From positions 1 through 62,730 of the forward strand of contig URQS01000015.1 of assembly GCA_900550035.1 (NCBI GenBank): a DNA stretch of 62,730 nt, written 5' to 3'. The notes beneath the pieces were generated by a model. The model was given only the letters and a program-made list of their open reading frames with translations, had not been told where the DNA came from and made no database searches. This document shows positions 1 through 8,568 of the stretch, one piece after another (position 1 is the first letter of the stretch; every line of letters begins with the position of its first letter). Position numbers and translations under genes: made by a program. Source of the DNA: an uncultured Prevotella sp. (GTDB taxonomy: Bacteria; Bacteroidota; Bacteroidia; Bacteroidales; Bacteroidaceae).

Positions 1-10
1 AGCGTTGATT

Positions 11-50
11 CCCGGTAGCCTCTGATTCGTCAAGCTATCGGGTCTTGTTT
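11..50 (+). terminator. Intrinsic terminator of a gene left of the window
   Basis: A 9-bp stem (CCCGGTAGC at 11-19 with GCTATCGGG at 34-42, one G-T wobble) is followed by TCTTGTTTTT. The T-run lies on the plus strand, so it probably ends a plus-strand gene outside the window. Confidence 0.55.
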
Positions 51-173
51 TTATATGATTCTTGCCTACAAAAATACATTTTTTTCTGTGATTACGATTA
101 TGCCACATTATATAATTACAGAAATTTAACTGTAAAAGTTGCAAAAATCCCTTGCGGTTTCGTGTTATTGTTG

Positions 174-181
174 TAATTTTG
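174..181 (+). promoter_or_regulatory. Orphan Bacteroidetes-type promoter
   Basis: TAATTTTG matches the TAnnTTTG -7 box. The only reading frame behind it is a 17-codon mini-ORF at 214-267. The rest of 50-379 holds no recognisable gene, and the next plus-strand gene is 30 kb away. The -33 box is poor, so the call is weak. Confidence 0.35.
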
Positions 182-213
182 CAGTTAATAAGAGTTGTTA
201 GGTAAGCAAACGT

Positions 214-267
214 ATGCAGATTGCAGAAATTAGAACCGTTGCTAAATCATTACCTCCATTGAGGTGA
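214..267 (+). other. 17-codon mini-ORF behind the orphan promoter
   Basis: ATG at 214 to TGA at 267 encodes a basic 17-residue peptide ending in SLPPLR. Its 3' end overlaps a small hairpin (ACCTC, CATT loop, GAGGT). It could be a leader peptide, the truncated 5' end of a lost gene, or chance. I do not recognise it. Confidence 0.2.
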
Positions 268-379
268 AACACTCATAAATCGCTCATTCTAAGCTATTCA
301 GCAGATTTTAGCGTAATTTTTCAAAAAAATTAGAGAAGAGTTATAGCAAGTGCTATGTAAGAAACAAGCAGAAGCTACT

Positions 380-1366
380 TTAGTTATTCGGAATAAAGAA
401 ATCCTCTGGCGAGAAGTCGTCTTTTGTCTGGTTTGCTCTTCTGGGAGTCCAGGTTCTTACATGAATCTTCGGACTGCCTTCTTCTTGGAAATCCCAAAGC
501 AGGAACACGTATCCGTCGTCGGAGTATTGTCTACCGTTGTATTGCTGACTGCTCCATTTCTGGCGTAGTCTCACACCATAAATGTTAGGATTTGAACCAT
601 GACGCATCAGTTCAATGTCCGAAAAGTCAACATTTATGAATTCATTGCCTTTGAACAGATTCCTAAGATTATTGATATACTGCTGCTTGTTTTGTTTACT
701 GTACACCACTTTCTCATTCACCTTTTGCGAGACACCGTCAATGTTGTTTTTGCCCAATGTTCTTATAACACGACCAGTAATGATAAGAGCATCATCGCTA
801 AAGATTTCTTGAAGAGCATTGATGTTTTTCTCCACATAGTAGCTTCTGAAGTTCTCCACAAAGTTCAGAATCTCTCTTCTCATTCTAAGGTCAACGTTAG
901 AGTTGCTACCATGCAGAAGAGCTACATACGAGTTGTTGTCGATGGCTGTTCTAACACCCGTGATTACACCTTTCTTATTGAAGCTGATAGTCAACTCCTT
1001 ATGTATCTCGCCCTTGTAAGTATTGTCGATGGGTTTCATCTCCACAGGAATCTGTCTTATCTCATATCCAGTGAAGTCCTTTAGGCAAGACTGCACATTA
1101 TTGTTCCACTCACAACGAAAATGAATGTTTGTCCAAAGGCTTTTCAAACCACTTGCAGCCATTTCGTCAATGTCAACATTAGTGAGGTTCAACTGGCGAT
1201 GGTTGGCTTCCGCCTTGTTTATCTCGCTCAGCAACGACGACACGTTTCTTTCAACATTCACCTTAAGCGATTCATTGTATATGCCGTCGCTGAACTGGAA
1301 CGTCACCTGAGCAGACATCAACGATGAAACCAATACGACATAAAGTAAAAGAATATATCTTTTCAT
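380..1366 (-). CDS. Exported protein with NTF2/SnoaL-like C-terminal half
   Basis: This is a 328-residue protein with a signal peptide (residues 1-19, ending MSAQ). Residues from about 175 (FVENFRSYYVEKNINAL) through DDALIITGRV to HVRTWTP have the length and pattern of an NTF2/SnoaL-like alpha+beta barrel, often a small-ligand or protein-binding fold. The N-terminal half is not recognised. It is the last gene of the minus-strand locus, 26 nt after the 235-residue exported protein, and should act in the periplasm or at the outer membrane. No catalytic residues can be assigned. Confidence 0.65.
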   Translation of the reverse strand: MKRYILLLYVVLVSSLMSAQVTFQFSDGIYNESLKVNVERNVSSLLSEINKAEANHRQLNLTNVDIDEMAASGLKSLWTNIHFRCEWNNNVQSCLKDFTGYEIRQIPVEMKPIDNTYKGEIHKELTISFNKKGVITGVRTAIDNNSYVALLHGSNSNVDLRMRREILNFVENFRSYYVEKNINALQEIFSDDALIITGRVIRTLGKNNIDGVSQKVNEKVVYSKQNKQQYINNLRNLFKGNEFINVDFSDIELMRHGSNPNIYGVRLRQKWSSQQYNGRQYSDDGYVFLLWDFQEEGSPKIHVRTWTPRRANQTKDDFSPEDFFIPNN

Positions 1367-1392
1367 AAAGCTTTGATTATTTTATATGCAGA

Positions 1393-2100
1393 TTATTTTA
1401 CACGCACACATATAGGTGCACAGTTTTTAAATGATTTCATGCCTTCAGAGTCAACAACCATTCCTGTCTTCACGTCCGTTCTTGCGCCATTTTTCACTGG
1501 TGATAGAACACCCACTATTTGTCGGTCAACGTTCATCATCACAAGATAACATTCGGTTTGATTGAGCATGGAATTGAATTTGCCCCACGAGTCAATAAGG
1601 TTGTTGTCCATAGCCATGTCAAGTAAGTACTGCAACTGGACGAAGGAGCTCACGTCACAAACCTTCTTGATTATGTCAGGCCAGTTAGCCGATCCCAATA
1701 CTGGAGTTGTATTTGTATTATTGTTGTTAGTATTTGTGTTCACGCTTGTGTTGGGATGGAAAGTCATAGCCTCTTTCTTCTCAACAATGGTTTTAGCCAC
1801 ATACACCAACACCATTATAGCATCGCCACGGTTTACGCTCTTTTGTTGCAAGTTAGCCATTATCTTGTCCTCGCCAACCTCCTCTATCTCCATTTCCTCA
1901 CAGTAGTTGGCAATATTCTCCTTAAGATAACAGAACGCAATGTTCTTAGCTTCGTCAACACTTGCGGCAGTAGCCTCAGCAGTGAAATATTTGCCCGACA
2001 GTTTTATTTCGTTGATAGCCTCAACAGTATCTTGTGCAAAGCACGACAGAGCGCAAGCAACCAGTGCCACAACAAATGTGCATAATCGTCTTAATGTCAT
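1393..2100 (-). CDS. Exported protein of unknown function with Asn/Thr linker
   Basis: The 235-residue product has a signal peptide (about residues 1-22, ending CFAQ). A low-complexity Asn/Thr linker near residues 117-131 splits it into two small domains. Its ATG overlaps the stop of the upstream gene by 4 nt (2097-2100), so the two are probably translationally coupled. I do not recognise either domain. The export signal and coupling place it in the same periplasmic module as its neighbours. Confidence 0.65.
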   Translation of the reverse strand: MTLRRLCTFVVALVACALSCFAQDTVEAINEIKLSGKYFTAEATAASVDEAKNIAFCYLKENIANYCEEMEIEEVGEDKIMANLQQKSVNRGDAIMVLVYVAKTIVEKKEAMTFHPNTSVNTNTNNNNTNTTPVLGSANWPDIIKKVCDVSSFVQLQYLLDMAMDNNLIDSWGKFNSMLNQTECYLVMMNVDRQIVGVLSPVKNGARTDVKTGMVVDSEGMKSFKNCAPICVRVK

Positions 2101-3209
2101 TTCGCTTTCTTTGTTTTAATGTCGTTGTAGAGGTTCTTCACATTTGTCGTTGGAGTGTAGAGATATGCTTTGGAATTAATCATCAACTTGTTTGTGGCAA
2201 TATCCTTCACATCACATTCCAGACTAAAGATATGGTCGTAGCCAGTCTCCTTATTATATATAAACATAGCTCCATACAACTTGCCATCCTTCATCTCTTC
2301 GAAACTGAAATAAGGAATGCAACCCTGACTCTTTACAAACTCCATAAACTGTCTTACACTGACGGTAGCAGTCTCGTTTTGCTTGTCGCTTGCTATCATC
2401 ATTATCGACATCTTGGCTTCGGGAATACTCTTGCAGTTAAGCAACATAGTGTTAGCAATAGTCTGCACAGGATACTTTGGGTCGATCACTGGCACATAGT
2501 CCTGCTTTCCGCTGAGCCTATAATATGTTGTGTTGGTTACGGTAGGCAGTATATAGTTCTTGCCAGGTAGAGTATACAGAGTATCCTCAAGATCTCTAAC
2601 CGTTCTTAGATTAGCTACGTCAATGTCGCATTCTGCAGGTTGCTGCTTAGGCTTATACGCTTTCAGGTCGCGCATAAAGTTATGCTCAAGTTCCTTGCGT
2701 GGCGTACTCAGCAATAGGTCGTATTTTATGGGTATAAGCATGTTGACAACTTCCGTCTTGCCTTCTTTCCATACTGCTTGATACGCCTTGTTGTCTATCT
2801 TGCCTATAGTGAACGAAGCCGAGTCGGTAATGGCGAGCAAATTGCTCCATCCACCCTTAACAAACTTAGCGTCCATATACTTCAGATTGTTTCTTGTCAG
2901 TTTAAATGTCTGGCACAACAGTCCGCTCTCTATAAACTCAAGCACGGCATTGTTGTCCTTCTGGCGGTAGCCATTGCGGAACAGACTTAATCCTATATGC
3001 TCCACCATACCATTGTCAGTCTTCCTGACAACAATCTTATACTTGTCCTTTGGGAAGACAGAATAGCCAACCTTAAGAGTGTCCAGACCGTCCAGCTTCA
3101 GTTCCGCAGCAACCCTTTTCAGTTCTTCCGTCTTGAACGACATGTTTTGTGCCATGCCTTCTGTTGCAATACACAACAGAAGGACAATGGCAGATAAAAT
3201 GGTTCTCAT
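2097..3209 (-). CDS. Exported protein of unknown function
   Basis: The 370-residue product has a clear signal peptide (residues 1-20, ending GMAQ). The remainder is soluble, alternates short strands and helices, and has no motif I recognise. It begins 6 nt after the Sel1-repeat gene and overlaps the next gene by 4 nt, so it sits inside a tight operon of exported proteins. A scaffold or ligand-binding role is possible but unsupported. Confidence 0.65.
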   Translation of the reverse strand: MRTILSAIVLLLCIATEGMAQNMSFKTEELKRVAAELKLDGLDTLKVGYSVFPKDKYKIVVRKTDNGMVEHIGLSLFRNGYRQKDNNAVLEFIESGLLCQTFKLTRNNLKYMDAKFVKGGWSNLLAITDSASFTIGKIDNKAYQAVWKEGKTEVVNMLIPIKYDLLLSTPRKELEHNFMRDLKAYKPKQQPAECDIDVANLRTVRDLEDTLYTLPGKNYILPTVTNTTYYRLSGKQDYVPVIDPKYPVQTIANTMLLNCKSIPEAKMSIMMIASDKQNETATVSVRQFMEFVKSQGCIPYFSFEEMKDGKLYGAMFIYNKETGYDHIFSLECDVKDIATNKLMINSKAYLYTPTTNVKNLYNDIKTKKAK

Positions 3210-3215
3210 ATATGT

Positions 3216-4835
3216 TTAGTTTTTTTGTTCAAACGTTATACCACGCAGCAAAGCAGTCCATGCGTTGCCCACTTTTCCGCGCTTGGCAATCTCTTTTGCC
3301 GTCTCGGCATCTTTCTTCACACCGCCAAGTCCCTGCTGATAGCAAGAAGCAAGATTGTCGGCAGCTTCCTTAGAGAGATAACCGTTCAGCAAGGCATCAT
3401 TATAATAAGCTATTGCCTTCGATATGTCCTTGTTGACAATCTTTCCAGTGAAATACAAGTTGCCAAGTTCACATTTTGCAGGTGCATATCCACCCTCAGA
3501 TGCCTTTTCGTAGCATACCACCACTTTGTTCTTGTCAGCCTTCACCGCATTACTTCCTTCAAAGTAGAGCTTTGCGAGCAGAAAGTTGGCATAAGGGTCA
3601 TCAGCTTTTGCTGCCTTCTCGTAATAAGCCATCATCTTCTTCTCGTTGGCTTTTTTCCACGACTTGTCGGCATAGCAGAGTCCGAGCAATGTAGAAGCCA
3701 CGGCAATGTTTTTCTTTTCGAGAATAGTAAGCTCCTTCACAGCCGTAGCATAATCAGGTGTTGTCGATTCCATAAATGTCATGGCATGTACAAACGAGTA
3801 GAAGTCGGTGTTCTTCCATCCGTTCTTTATCTCCACATTAGGTTCGTTGAGAAGCTTTTGGAAGTTGGCTTTCATTCCCTTTGAGGCTGCATCGGCAAGC
3901 CACTGCAGTGCAATGACATAGTTCTGCTTCACGCCCTGTCCGTTCTTATACATTATTCCCACATTCCATACTGCCACAGGATTGTTCTTGGCAGCCGCAA
4001 GTTTATACAAGCCCATAGCCTTGGCATAGTCCTGCTGAATGCCATCGCCCTTGTACAGCAAGTCGCCGAGCATCATCATCGCATTAGGCACATTCTTTTT
4101 AGCAGCCTTGTCGAGATATGCCGCAGCCTGAGCCTTATTCACCTTAGTGCCTTTGCCATTGCAGAGATAATCGCCACATTTATATTCCGACACAGCGTCG
4201 CCTTTGCCCGCCGCCTTTTGGTAGTAAGGCAAAGCCTCGGCATACATCTTAGCCTGGTCGTAGATGGTTGCCGCTCTTACCGCAGCCTCAATCGAGTTGT
4301 TGGCTGCTGCCATCTTCAAGTATTTCAGTGCAAGTTCATTGTTCTTCTTAACAGTGTTTCCACATCCATTGTAGTAGATGTCGGCAAGCAGGTTTATATC
4401 GAAAGCCGATTTGTTCTTTGCCACATTCTCTTCGCGTTGCTTCACCAATTCGGCGTTGCCAGCCTTTATCGACTCCTTATAGAGTTTCACAGCCATCACA
4501 GAGTCTTGCTTAATGCCACGTCCCAATTGGTAGCAGAGTCCCATGTTAGCTATAGCCTTCACATGTTTCTGCTTGGCAGCCATACTAAACCATTTCAGAG
4601 CCACATCATAGTTCTGTTTCACTTTCTTGCCAGAGTAGTAATATGTGCCGAGAGTGTTTTGAGCCTCGCTGTTGCCCTTCTTGGCAGCATCGGTCAACTT
4701 CCTCACCTCTACAGAGTCAGCATTCACTGCCGCAGGCTTTGCCTGTCTGTTCGGGGTTGTTTTTTTCTGAGCTGTGGCATTATAGGCAGTAAATAAAGTC
4801 ATTGCCACAGTCAGCATTATACATTTATATCTCAT
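3216..4835 (-). CDS. Exported Sel1/TPR-repeat protein
   Basis: The 539-residue product has a signal peptide (residues 1-22, ending ATAQ) followed by about ten Sel1-like repeats. Each repeat carries the usual A-x-x-x-L-G-x-x-Y-x-x-G core and an A-x-x-x-Y-x-x-A-A helix, for example GNSEAQNTLGTYYYSGKKV and NAMMMLGDLLYKGDGIQQ. Sel1 solenoids are protein-protein scaffolds, and many bacterial members sit beside Ser/Thr kinases. With its export signal this one probably organises a periplasmic complex. It follows the acidic protein gene by 35 nt. Confidence 0.85.
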   Translation of the reverse strand: MRYKCIMLTVAMTLFTAYNATAQKKTTPNRQAKPAAVNADSVEVRKLTDAAKKGNSEAQNTLGTYYYSGKKVKQNYDVALKWFSMAAKQKHVKAIANMGLCYQLGRGIKQDSVMAVKLYKESIKAGNAELVKQREENVAKNKSAFDINLLADIYYNGCGNTVKKNNELALKYLKMAAANNSIEAAVRAATIYDQAKMYAEALPYYQKAAGKGDAVSEYKCGDYLCNGKGTKVNKAQAAAYLDKAAKKNVPNAMMMLGDLLYKGDGIQQDYAKAMGLYKLAAAKNNPVAVWNVGIMYKNGQGVKQNYVIALQWLADAASKGMKANFQKLLNEPNVEIKNGWKNTDFYSFVHAMTFMESTTPDYATAVKELTILEKKNIAVASTLLGLCYADKSWKKANEKKMMAYYEKAAKADDPYANFLLAKLYFEGSNAVKADKNKVVVCYEKASEGGYAPAKCELGNLYFTGKIVNKDISKAIAYYNDALLNGYLSKEAADNLASCYQQGLGGVKKDAETAKEIAKRGKVGNAWTALLRGITFEQKN

Positions 4836-4870
4836 AGTTTTTGTTGGTCTTTTGATTTAACATGCCTTTA

Positions 4871-5680
4871 TTATCCAAGGTCCACAACGTCGTCCATAGC
4901 ATTGTCCACAACAGCATCCGTTGGGTTGTCGCTATCGTTCTGTGCCAAATAGCCATAGTCATCATTGTTTGTGCCAATGATGCTTTCGGTGTCGCTCACA
5001 GTGAGAGTAGAAGGCACCTCAGCCAACACATTGCCAGTATCGTCAGTTACGACATCATACGAGCCATTTCCGTTTACGTCCACCATATACAGGGTTTCGC
5101 CATTGTCACCTACAATCTGTGCAGCTGTCAACACCTCGCCGTCAACGGTCTCCACTGTTCCCACCGCTGCAATGTCCATGTTCTCCATGTCGATGTCGGT
5201 AGGGTCAACCATTATAACGTCGTCTGTCAGGTTCTGTGCCACGAGGTTAGGGTCAACATCAGGAATATCGTCTACGTTGACTTCTGCGTTTACCTCATTA
5301 TTAGTAGAAGATTCATTAGCCGATGGTCCATTGGTTTGAGCCGGTTCTTCTACAGTAGCCTGTGGTTGTGGTTCTATGGTAGATGCCGTTGCAGCAGGTT
5401 CTGCTGTTTGTGTTGTTGCACTTGCGGCATTGTCTTGTGTTGCGTTCTGAGTGTCTGTAGCCTGTGTTGTTGCATTGTTGGCATTCGTCTCTTCTGCAAT
5501 AGGGGCAGTTGGGTTATCCTCTATAGAATCCACAATATCTACGTCTTCCTCACCTCTTATAATATCGGCAGTAACCATAACACCTGCACCAGCTACAGCT
5601 GCTCTAGCTAATGCTGCACCTTTCTTCAAATTCTCTTTTGAGTTTGCGTTGATGTTCAAAGCCTGTGTCTCCATAATCAA
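4871..5680 (-). CDS. Acidic low-complexity protein, relative of the 26774-27322 protein
   Basis: The 269-residue product is very acidic and rich in Ala, Thr, Asn and Asp. It has no signal peptide. Residues 14-42 form a basic start (KENLKKGAALARAAVAGAG) leading into an Ala/Gly/Val helix and a short DII/EDVDIVD segment. The same arrangement opens the 182-residue protein at 26774-27322 (KEKAKRAAALSAAAAVGSVG). The middle is a T/A/Q linker; the C-terminus repeats D-x-D and VDGE-type motifs. ATG at 5680 follows a good promoter by about 40 nt; a second ATG two codons later is possible. Function unknown. Confidence 0.6.
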   Translation of the reverse strand: MIMETQALNINANSKENLKKGAALARAAVAGAGVMVTADIIRGEEDVDIVDSIEDNPTAPIAEETNANNATTQATDTQNATQDNAASATTQTAEPAATASTIEPQPQATVEEPAQTNGPSANESSTNNEVNAEVNVDDIPDVDPNLVAQNLTDDVIMVDPTDIDMENMDIAAVGTVETVDGEVLTAAQIVGDNGETLYMVDVNGNGSYDVVTDDTGNVLAEVPSTLTVSDTESIIGTNNDDYGYLAQNDSDNPTDAVVDNAMDDVVDLG

Positions 5681-5725
5681 TGTTTTTATAGGGTTTATAT
5701 TTCTGTTTTGTTTTTATTTCTGATG

Positions 5726-5756
5726 CAAAGATAGGACTTATTTATATCTCAGCCAA
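5726..5756 (-). promoter_or_regulatory. Internal promoter for the distal exported module
   Basis: On the minus strand, TTGG (5756-5753), a 19-nt spacer and TATCTTTG (5733-5726) match the Bacteroidetes TTTG-N19-TAnnTTTG consensus with one -33 mismatch. It would start a transcript about 40 nt ahead of the acidic protein gene at 5680, so 5680-380 could be made independently of the upstream part of the locus. Confidence 0.6.
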
Positions 5757-5783
5757 GTCTTTTTCTCCATGTTACTTCAGAGG

Positions 5784-6635
5784 CTAAGTTTCTTTGACGA
5801 AACCAAGGGTTTCTCTGACGAAGTCGAAAAATCGGCTTTTTATTGTTTTCCTTGGCTTGTCTATTGTGTAGGTTATGTTTTCTTTATCCTCAGTGCCGTC
5901 ATCGTCTATGCCATCTATCTCTACGATATAAGCCGTGTTGTTGTCGTGGCTGTTCCTGCATATAGCCGCCAACTCTTTTGTTCTCTCTTCAAGAGAATTG
6001 TTGGATGTCAGTATCTCTGCCAAGTCGGCGTTGTCGACCATACCATATACTCCATCCGTACATAGCATAAACACGTCATGTGGCTTTATGTCGCGTATCA
6101 GGGTTATTGTCGGAGTCATATAGAGGTCTTTATCGTCAGTAACGAACAGACATTTTGTTATGACATTACCTTTAGGATGATTCTTGGCTTCCTCCGGCTT
6201 TATCTCTCCACTGTCGAGCAAGTCATTTACGAGCGAATGGTCTTTGGTCTGAAACACCACTCCCTCTCCCTTGCGTATCTGATAGATGCGACTGTCGCCA
6301 AGATGCGCCAAGAGCATTCCCTCGTCGGTCTTTGCCATAAAAGCAAGTGTTGTAGCCATTGATGCACAAACAGCCCTGTTTTTGTATAATGTCTTGTATG
6401 CTTCGTTTATAAGTATTACAATGTCTGCTGCTTTTAAATTGCAACAGTCGTTGTTGGCAAGATTATGTTCGAACGATTGACAAACAAGACTGCTGGCTAT
6501 CTCACCATGGTCTCTGCCACCAACACCATCGCAGACAACAAAAAAAGAAGTATTGGCTGTTGGCTCTGTTGGTGAAAGACAGTCTTGTTGAGTAGGGCGG
6601 TTGCCAAGTTGAGAGAAAAAACAATGGTGTAGCAT
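5784..6635 (-). CDS. PP2C-family Ser/Thr protein phosphatase
   Basis: This is a metal-dependent protein phosphatase, probably reversing phosphorylation by the kinase at 22792-24306. The PP2C motifs are in order: NRPTQQD, CDGVGGRDHGE (metal-binding Asp/Gly), LAHLGDSRIYQI, LCTDGVYGMVD and DNNTAYIVEI. I chose ATG 6635 (MLHHCFFSQLGNRP, about 283 residues) because the PP2C fold begins right after it. The longer open frame upstream to 6767 reads through a dispersed repeat and looks non-coding. No membrane segment remains with this start, so it is cytoplasmic. It lies 3' of the lectin-domain array. Confidence 0.88.
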   Translation of the reverse strand: MLHHCFFSQLGNRPTQQDCLSPTEPTANTSFFVVCDGVGGRDHGEIASSLVCQSFEHNLANNDCCNLKAADIVILINEAYKTLYKNRAVCASMATTLAFMAKTDEGMLLAHLGDSRIYQIRKGEGVVFQTKDHSLVNDLLDSGEIKPEEAKNHPKGNVITKCLFVTDDKDLYMTPTITLIRDIKPHDVFMLCTDGVYGMVDNADLAEILTSNNSLEERTKELAAICRNSHDNNTAYIVEIDGIDDDGTEDKENITYTIDKPRKTIKSRFFDFVRETLGFVKET

Positions 6636-6700
6636 AGAAGTAATTATTAAAATGAGAAATAGAGTGGTGGTGTAATGGATGTTAATCGTTATTAAGTATG

Positions 6701-6777
6701 TGTTCATTTTTATCTTTATATATGAGCAGCAATCTATAGGAGGGTATGGCATCCCTGCCATATCCACTCTGTCATTA
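6701..6777 (+). repeat. Dispersed ~75-bp palindromic repeat, copy 1
   Basis: This segment matches the reverse complement of 20867-20943 along nearly its whole length with few differences. Its centre is a near-perfect hairpin (GGTATGGCA, TCCC, TGCCATATCC). Small size, a central palindrome and opposite orientations resemble a REP- or MITE-like element. It lies just upstream of the PP2C start. Confidence 0.7.
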
Positions 6778-6790
6778 TTTTCAGACGATT

Positions 6791-6893
6791 TTATGATGCA
6801 TTTCTCTTATGGATAAGACACCACTCGTAGATCTCTTCGAAAGGACTGATTTCAATAATGTCAAAGAACTCGATTGTCCCCTCTTTTTGGGAT
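6791..6893 (-). pseudogene. Possible 3' remnant of a lost gene
   Basis: A minus-strand frame opens after a TAA at 6894-6896 and ends at TAA 6791-6793. It has no start codon but reads like the end of a real protein (IEFFDIIEISPFEEIYEWC, then LIHKRNAS). It lies between the phosphatase and the first array gene. It could be a deletion scar or chance. Confidence 0.25.
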
Positions 6894-6914
6894 TATTTGA
6901 TTAATATTTAACTG

Positions 6915-6933
6915 GTCCCGATTTAAACGGGAC
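6915..6933 (-). terminator. Hairpin downstream of the last array gene
   Basis: GTCCCG (6915-6920) pairs with CGGGAC (6928-6933) around a 7-nt A/T loop, 30 nt after the stop of the 6964-8355 gene. The T-run is poor, so it may be a weak terminator or an mRNA 3'-stabilising hairpin. Confidence 0.35.
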
Positions 6934-6963
6934 ATTAATGAGATTATTTATAAAAAGAAATTG

Positions 6964-8355
6964 TTACTCAGAGATGGCAAGGCGGAGACCATTACCGCTT
7001 TCACATGTGCTATGAGTATCAAATCCACGGCATAAAGGACAACAGAAATCAGAATAGTAGCTATAACAACCTCCACGAAGGACGCGCAAAGCCCCACTTG
7101 TAGAACCTTTAGGATTTGTTTGTGAAGATTTACTGTAATCACCATACCTGTCTTGACACCATTCTGAAACATTACCACTCATATCATATATGCCTAATTC
7201 ATTAGCTTGCTTTGTACCAACGGCATGAGTCTTTATACCGCTATTTTTATAATACCAAGCAACATCAGAAAGATTATTGCTGCCGCTATACTGATAGCCT
7301 CGACTCTTCTTTCCGCCACGCGCGGCATATTCCCATTCGGCTTCCGTGGGAAGACGGAACGTCTTGCCTGTTATAAGGTTCAGCTTGCTTATAAATTTCT
7401 GACAGTCGTTCCAACTAACATTCTCTACTGGCAAGTTGTCACCCTTAAATTCCGATGGATTATTGCCCATTACGGCTTGCCATAAAGCTTGAGTCACCTC
7501 GTATTTGCCAATGTAATAGTCATTAGTTAGAGTTACTTGATGTGCAGGTTTTTCTGAATCATACGAATCCTTCATCTCTGATGTTGCTCCCATTGTAAAA
7601 GTTCCTGCCTCAACACGAACCATATCAATGCTGATGCCATCCTTTACGGGGATGGAGATATGATTACCATTAGCTATAGGAGCTTGCACAATGGGCTGTT
7701 GAGCCACTGCTGGTTGAGAAACTATATTTTGTTGTATTGCCACTGCTTCTTTAGACAGAGTAATCTGAAGATTGCTTGGTGTTGAGGCTTTTAGTTTTAC
7801 TGTTCCTTCCTCAGAGTCATACCCATCACAAAATACAATAAAAGAATGTTGACCTACTGGCAATGTCGTCTGTGCAACACCATTCTTACCCTTCACCATT
7901 TTGTTGTCCACAAGCACAGTAGCTGAACTTGGAGTGTATCGTATGGTTAACTTTTGTTTTTGCTCTGCTTGCACTCCACCTGAAGCAGTTACAACCAACT
8001 CATACGTTCTGTTGCTTTCCAACTTCTCAACTCCATAATCAGCAAAGTTCACCATTACGGGTGCATAGTTAGCGTGCTTCACCTTGAGCATACGGTTGCC
8101 CTGCGGCATATACACCCAATATTCACCAGTCTTGTTCTCCACATTTCCCATGATGCTGCCCTCAAACTGCACTCCTTGCAGTCCGATGCCAACCTTGATT
8201 AATGCACAGTTGCGGTCGTTCAAGTCCTTGCGGGACTGACTTTGGGCAGTCAAGTCGCTTGAAGCAAGCTTGAAGGACTCGACTGTGAGCTTTTGGGCAA
8301 GGGTTGATGATATCGCTGTAAAGAGCAAGACAAGGAATAGAAGTATTTTACGCAT
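6964..8355 (-). CDS. Array paralogue 1: exported PEGA + FGE/C-type-lectin domain protein
   Basis: 463 residues: signal peptide (1-20, ending TLAQ), N-terminal domain of subtype A (about 21-125), one PEGA domain (about 133-205), an Ala/Gln/Pro linker, then an FGE-sulfatase domain from about 236 (SIDMVRVEAGTFTMGAT, YEVTQALWQAVMGNNPSEFK, FRLPTEAEWEYAARGG, LGIYDMSGNVSEWCQD). The last 40 residues are the DGR-type region but unlike the main set: RGGCYSYYSDFCCPLC with end GLRLAISE. Its variable codons mostly end in T (TGT, TAT, GAT, AAT), and it lacks the shared 3' flank. The fold binds ligands in DGR proteins; a real formylglycine-generating role is unlikely. Confidence 0.85.
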   Translation of the reverse strand: MRKILLFLVLLFTAISSTLAQKLTVESFKLASSDLTAQSQSRKDLNDRNCALIKVGIGLQGVQFEGSIMGNVENKTGEYWVYMPQGNRMLKVKHANYAPVMVNFADYGVEKLESNRTYELVVTASGGVQAEQKQKLTIRYTPSSATVLVDNKMVKGKNGVAQTTLPVGQHSFIVFCDGYDSEEGTVKLKASTPSNLQITLSKEAVAIQQNIVSQPAVAQQPIVQAPIANGNHISIPVKDGISIDMVRVEAGTFTMGATSEMKDSYDSEKPAHQVTLTNDYYIGKYEVTQALWQAVMGNNPSEFKGDNLPVENVSWNDCQKFISKLNLITGKTFRLPTEAEWEYAARGGKKSRGYQYSGSNNLSDVAWYYKNSGIKTHAVGTKQANELGIYDMSGNVSEWCQDRYGDYSKSSQTNPKGSTSGALRVLRGGCYSYYSDFCCPLCRGFDTHSTCESGNGLRLAISE

Positions 8356-8401
8356 AAAATTTAATTTTGTTTATATTCCGGCTTCGCCAGATTTACTCAA
8401 T

Positions 8402-8568
8402 GGCTTAGGATATTAATAGAACAGACAACTCAAAACAGAAAGTCGTTACTCGGAGAGGACCAAACGAAGCCCAAGGTAAATGCGGCGGTCGCTAGGCGCG
8501 TAGCTGCGACGGCAAGATGAGCGACAAAGCATGGCATGGCTGCCCCAACTCCCCCCACGGACAACGCG
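8402..8568 (-). repeat. DGR variable region and 3' flank, paralogue 2
   Basis: The last 40 codons plus the shared downstream flank. Variable codons include GTC, GGC-AGC-CAT, CTT, TGC, CGC-AGC-TAC and ATT-TAC between fixed RGG, CRSS and GLRLVLSE codons. Nearly all variable codons end in C or T. Confidence 0.8.

Noticed and set aside
599..4796. Several plus-strand open frames across 600-4800 and similar ones opposite the array
   Set aside because: All lie antisense to well-supported minus-strand genes and show no domains or promoters.
5784..6767. PP2C protein starting at 6767 with a membrane segment
   Set aside because: The first 44 codons read through the dispersed repeat and A/T-rich spacer; the PP2C fold starts right after ATG 6635.
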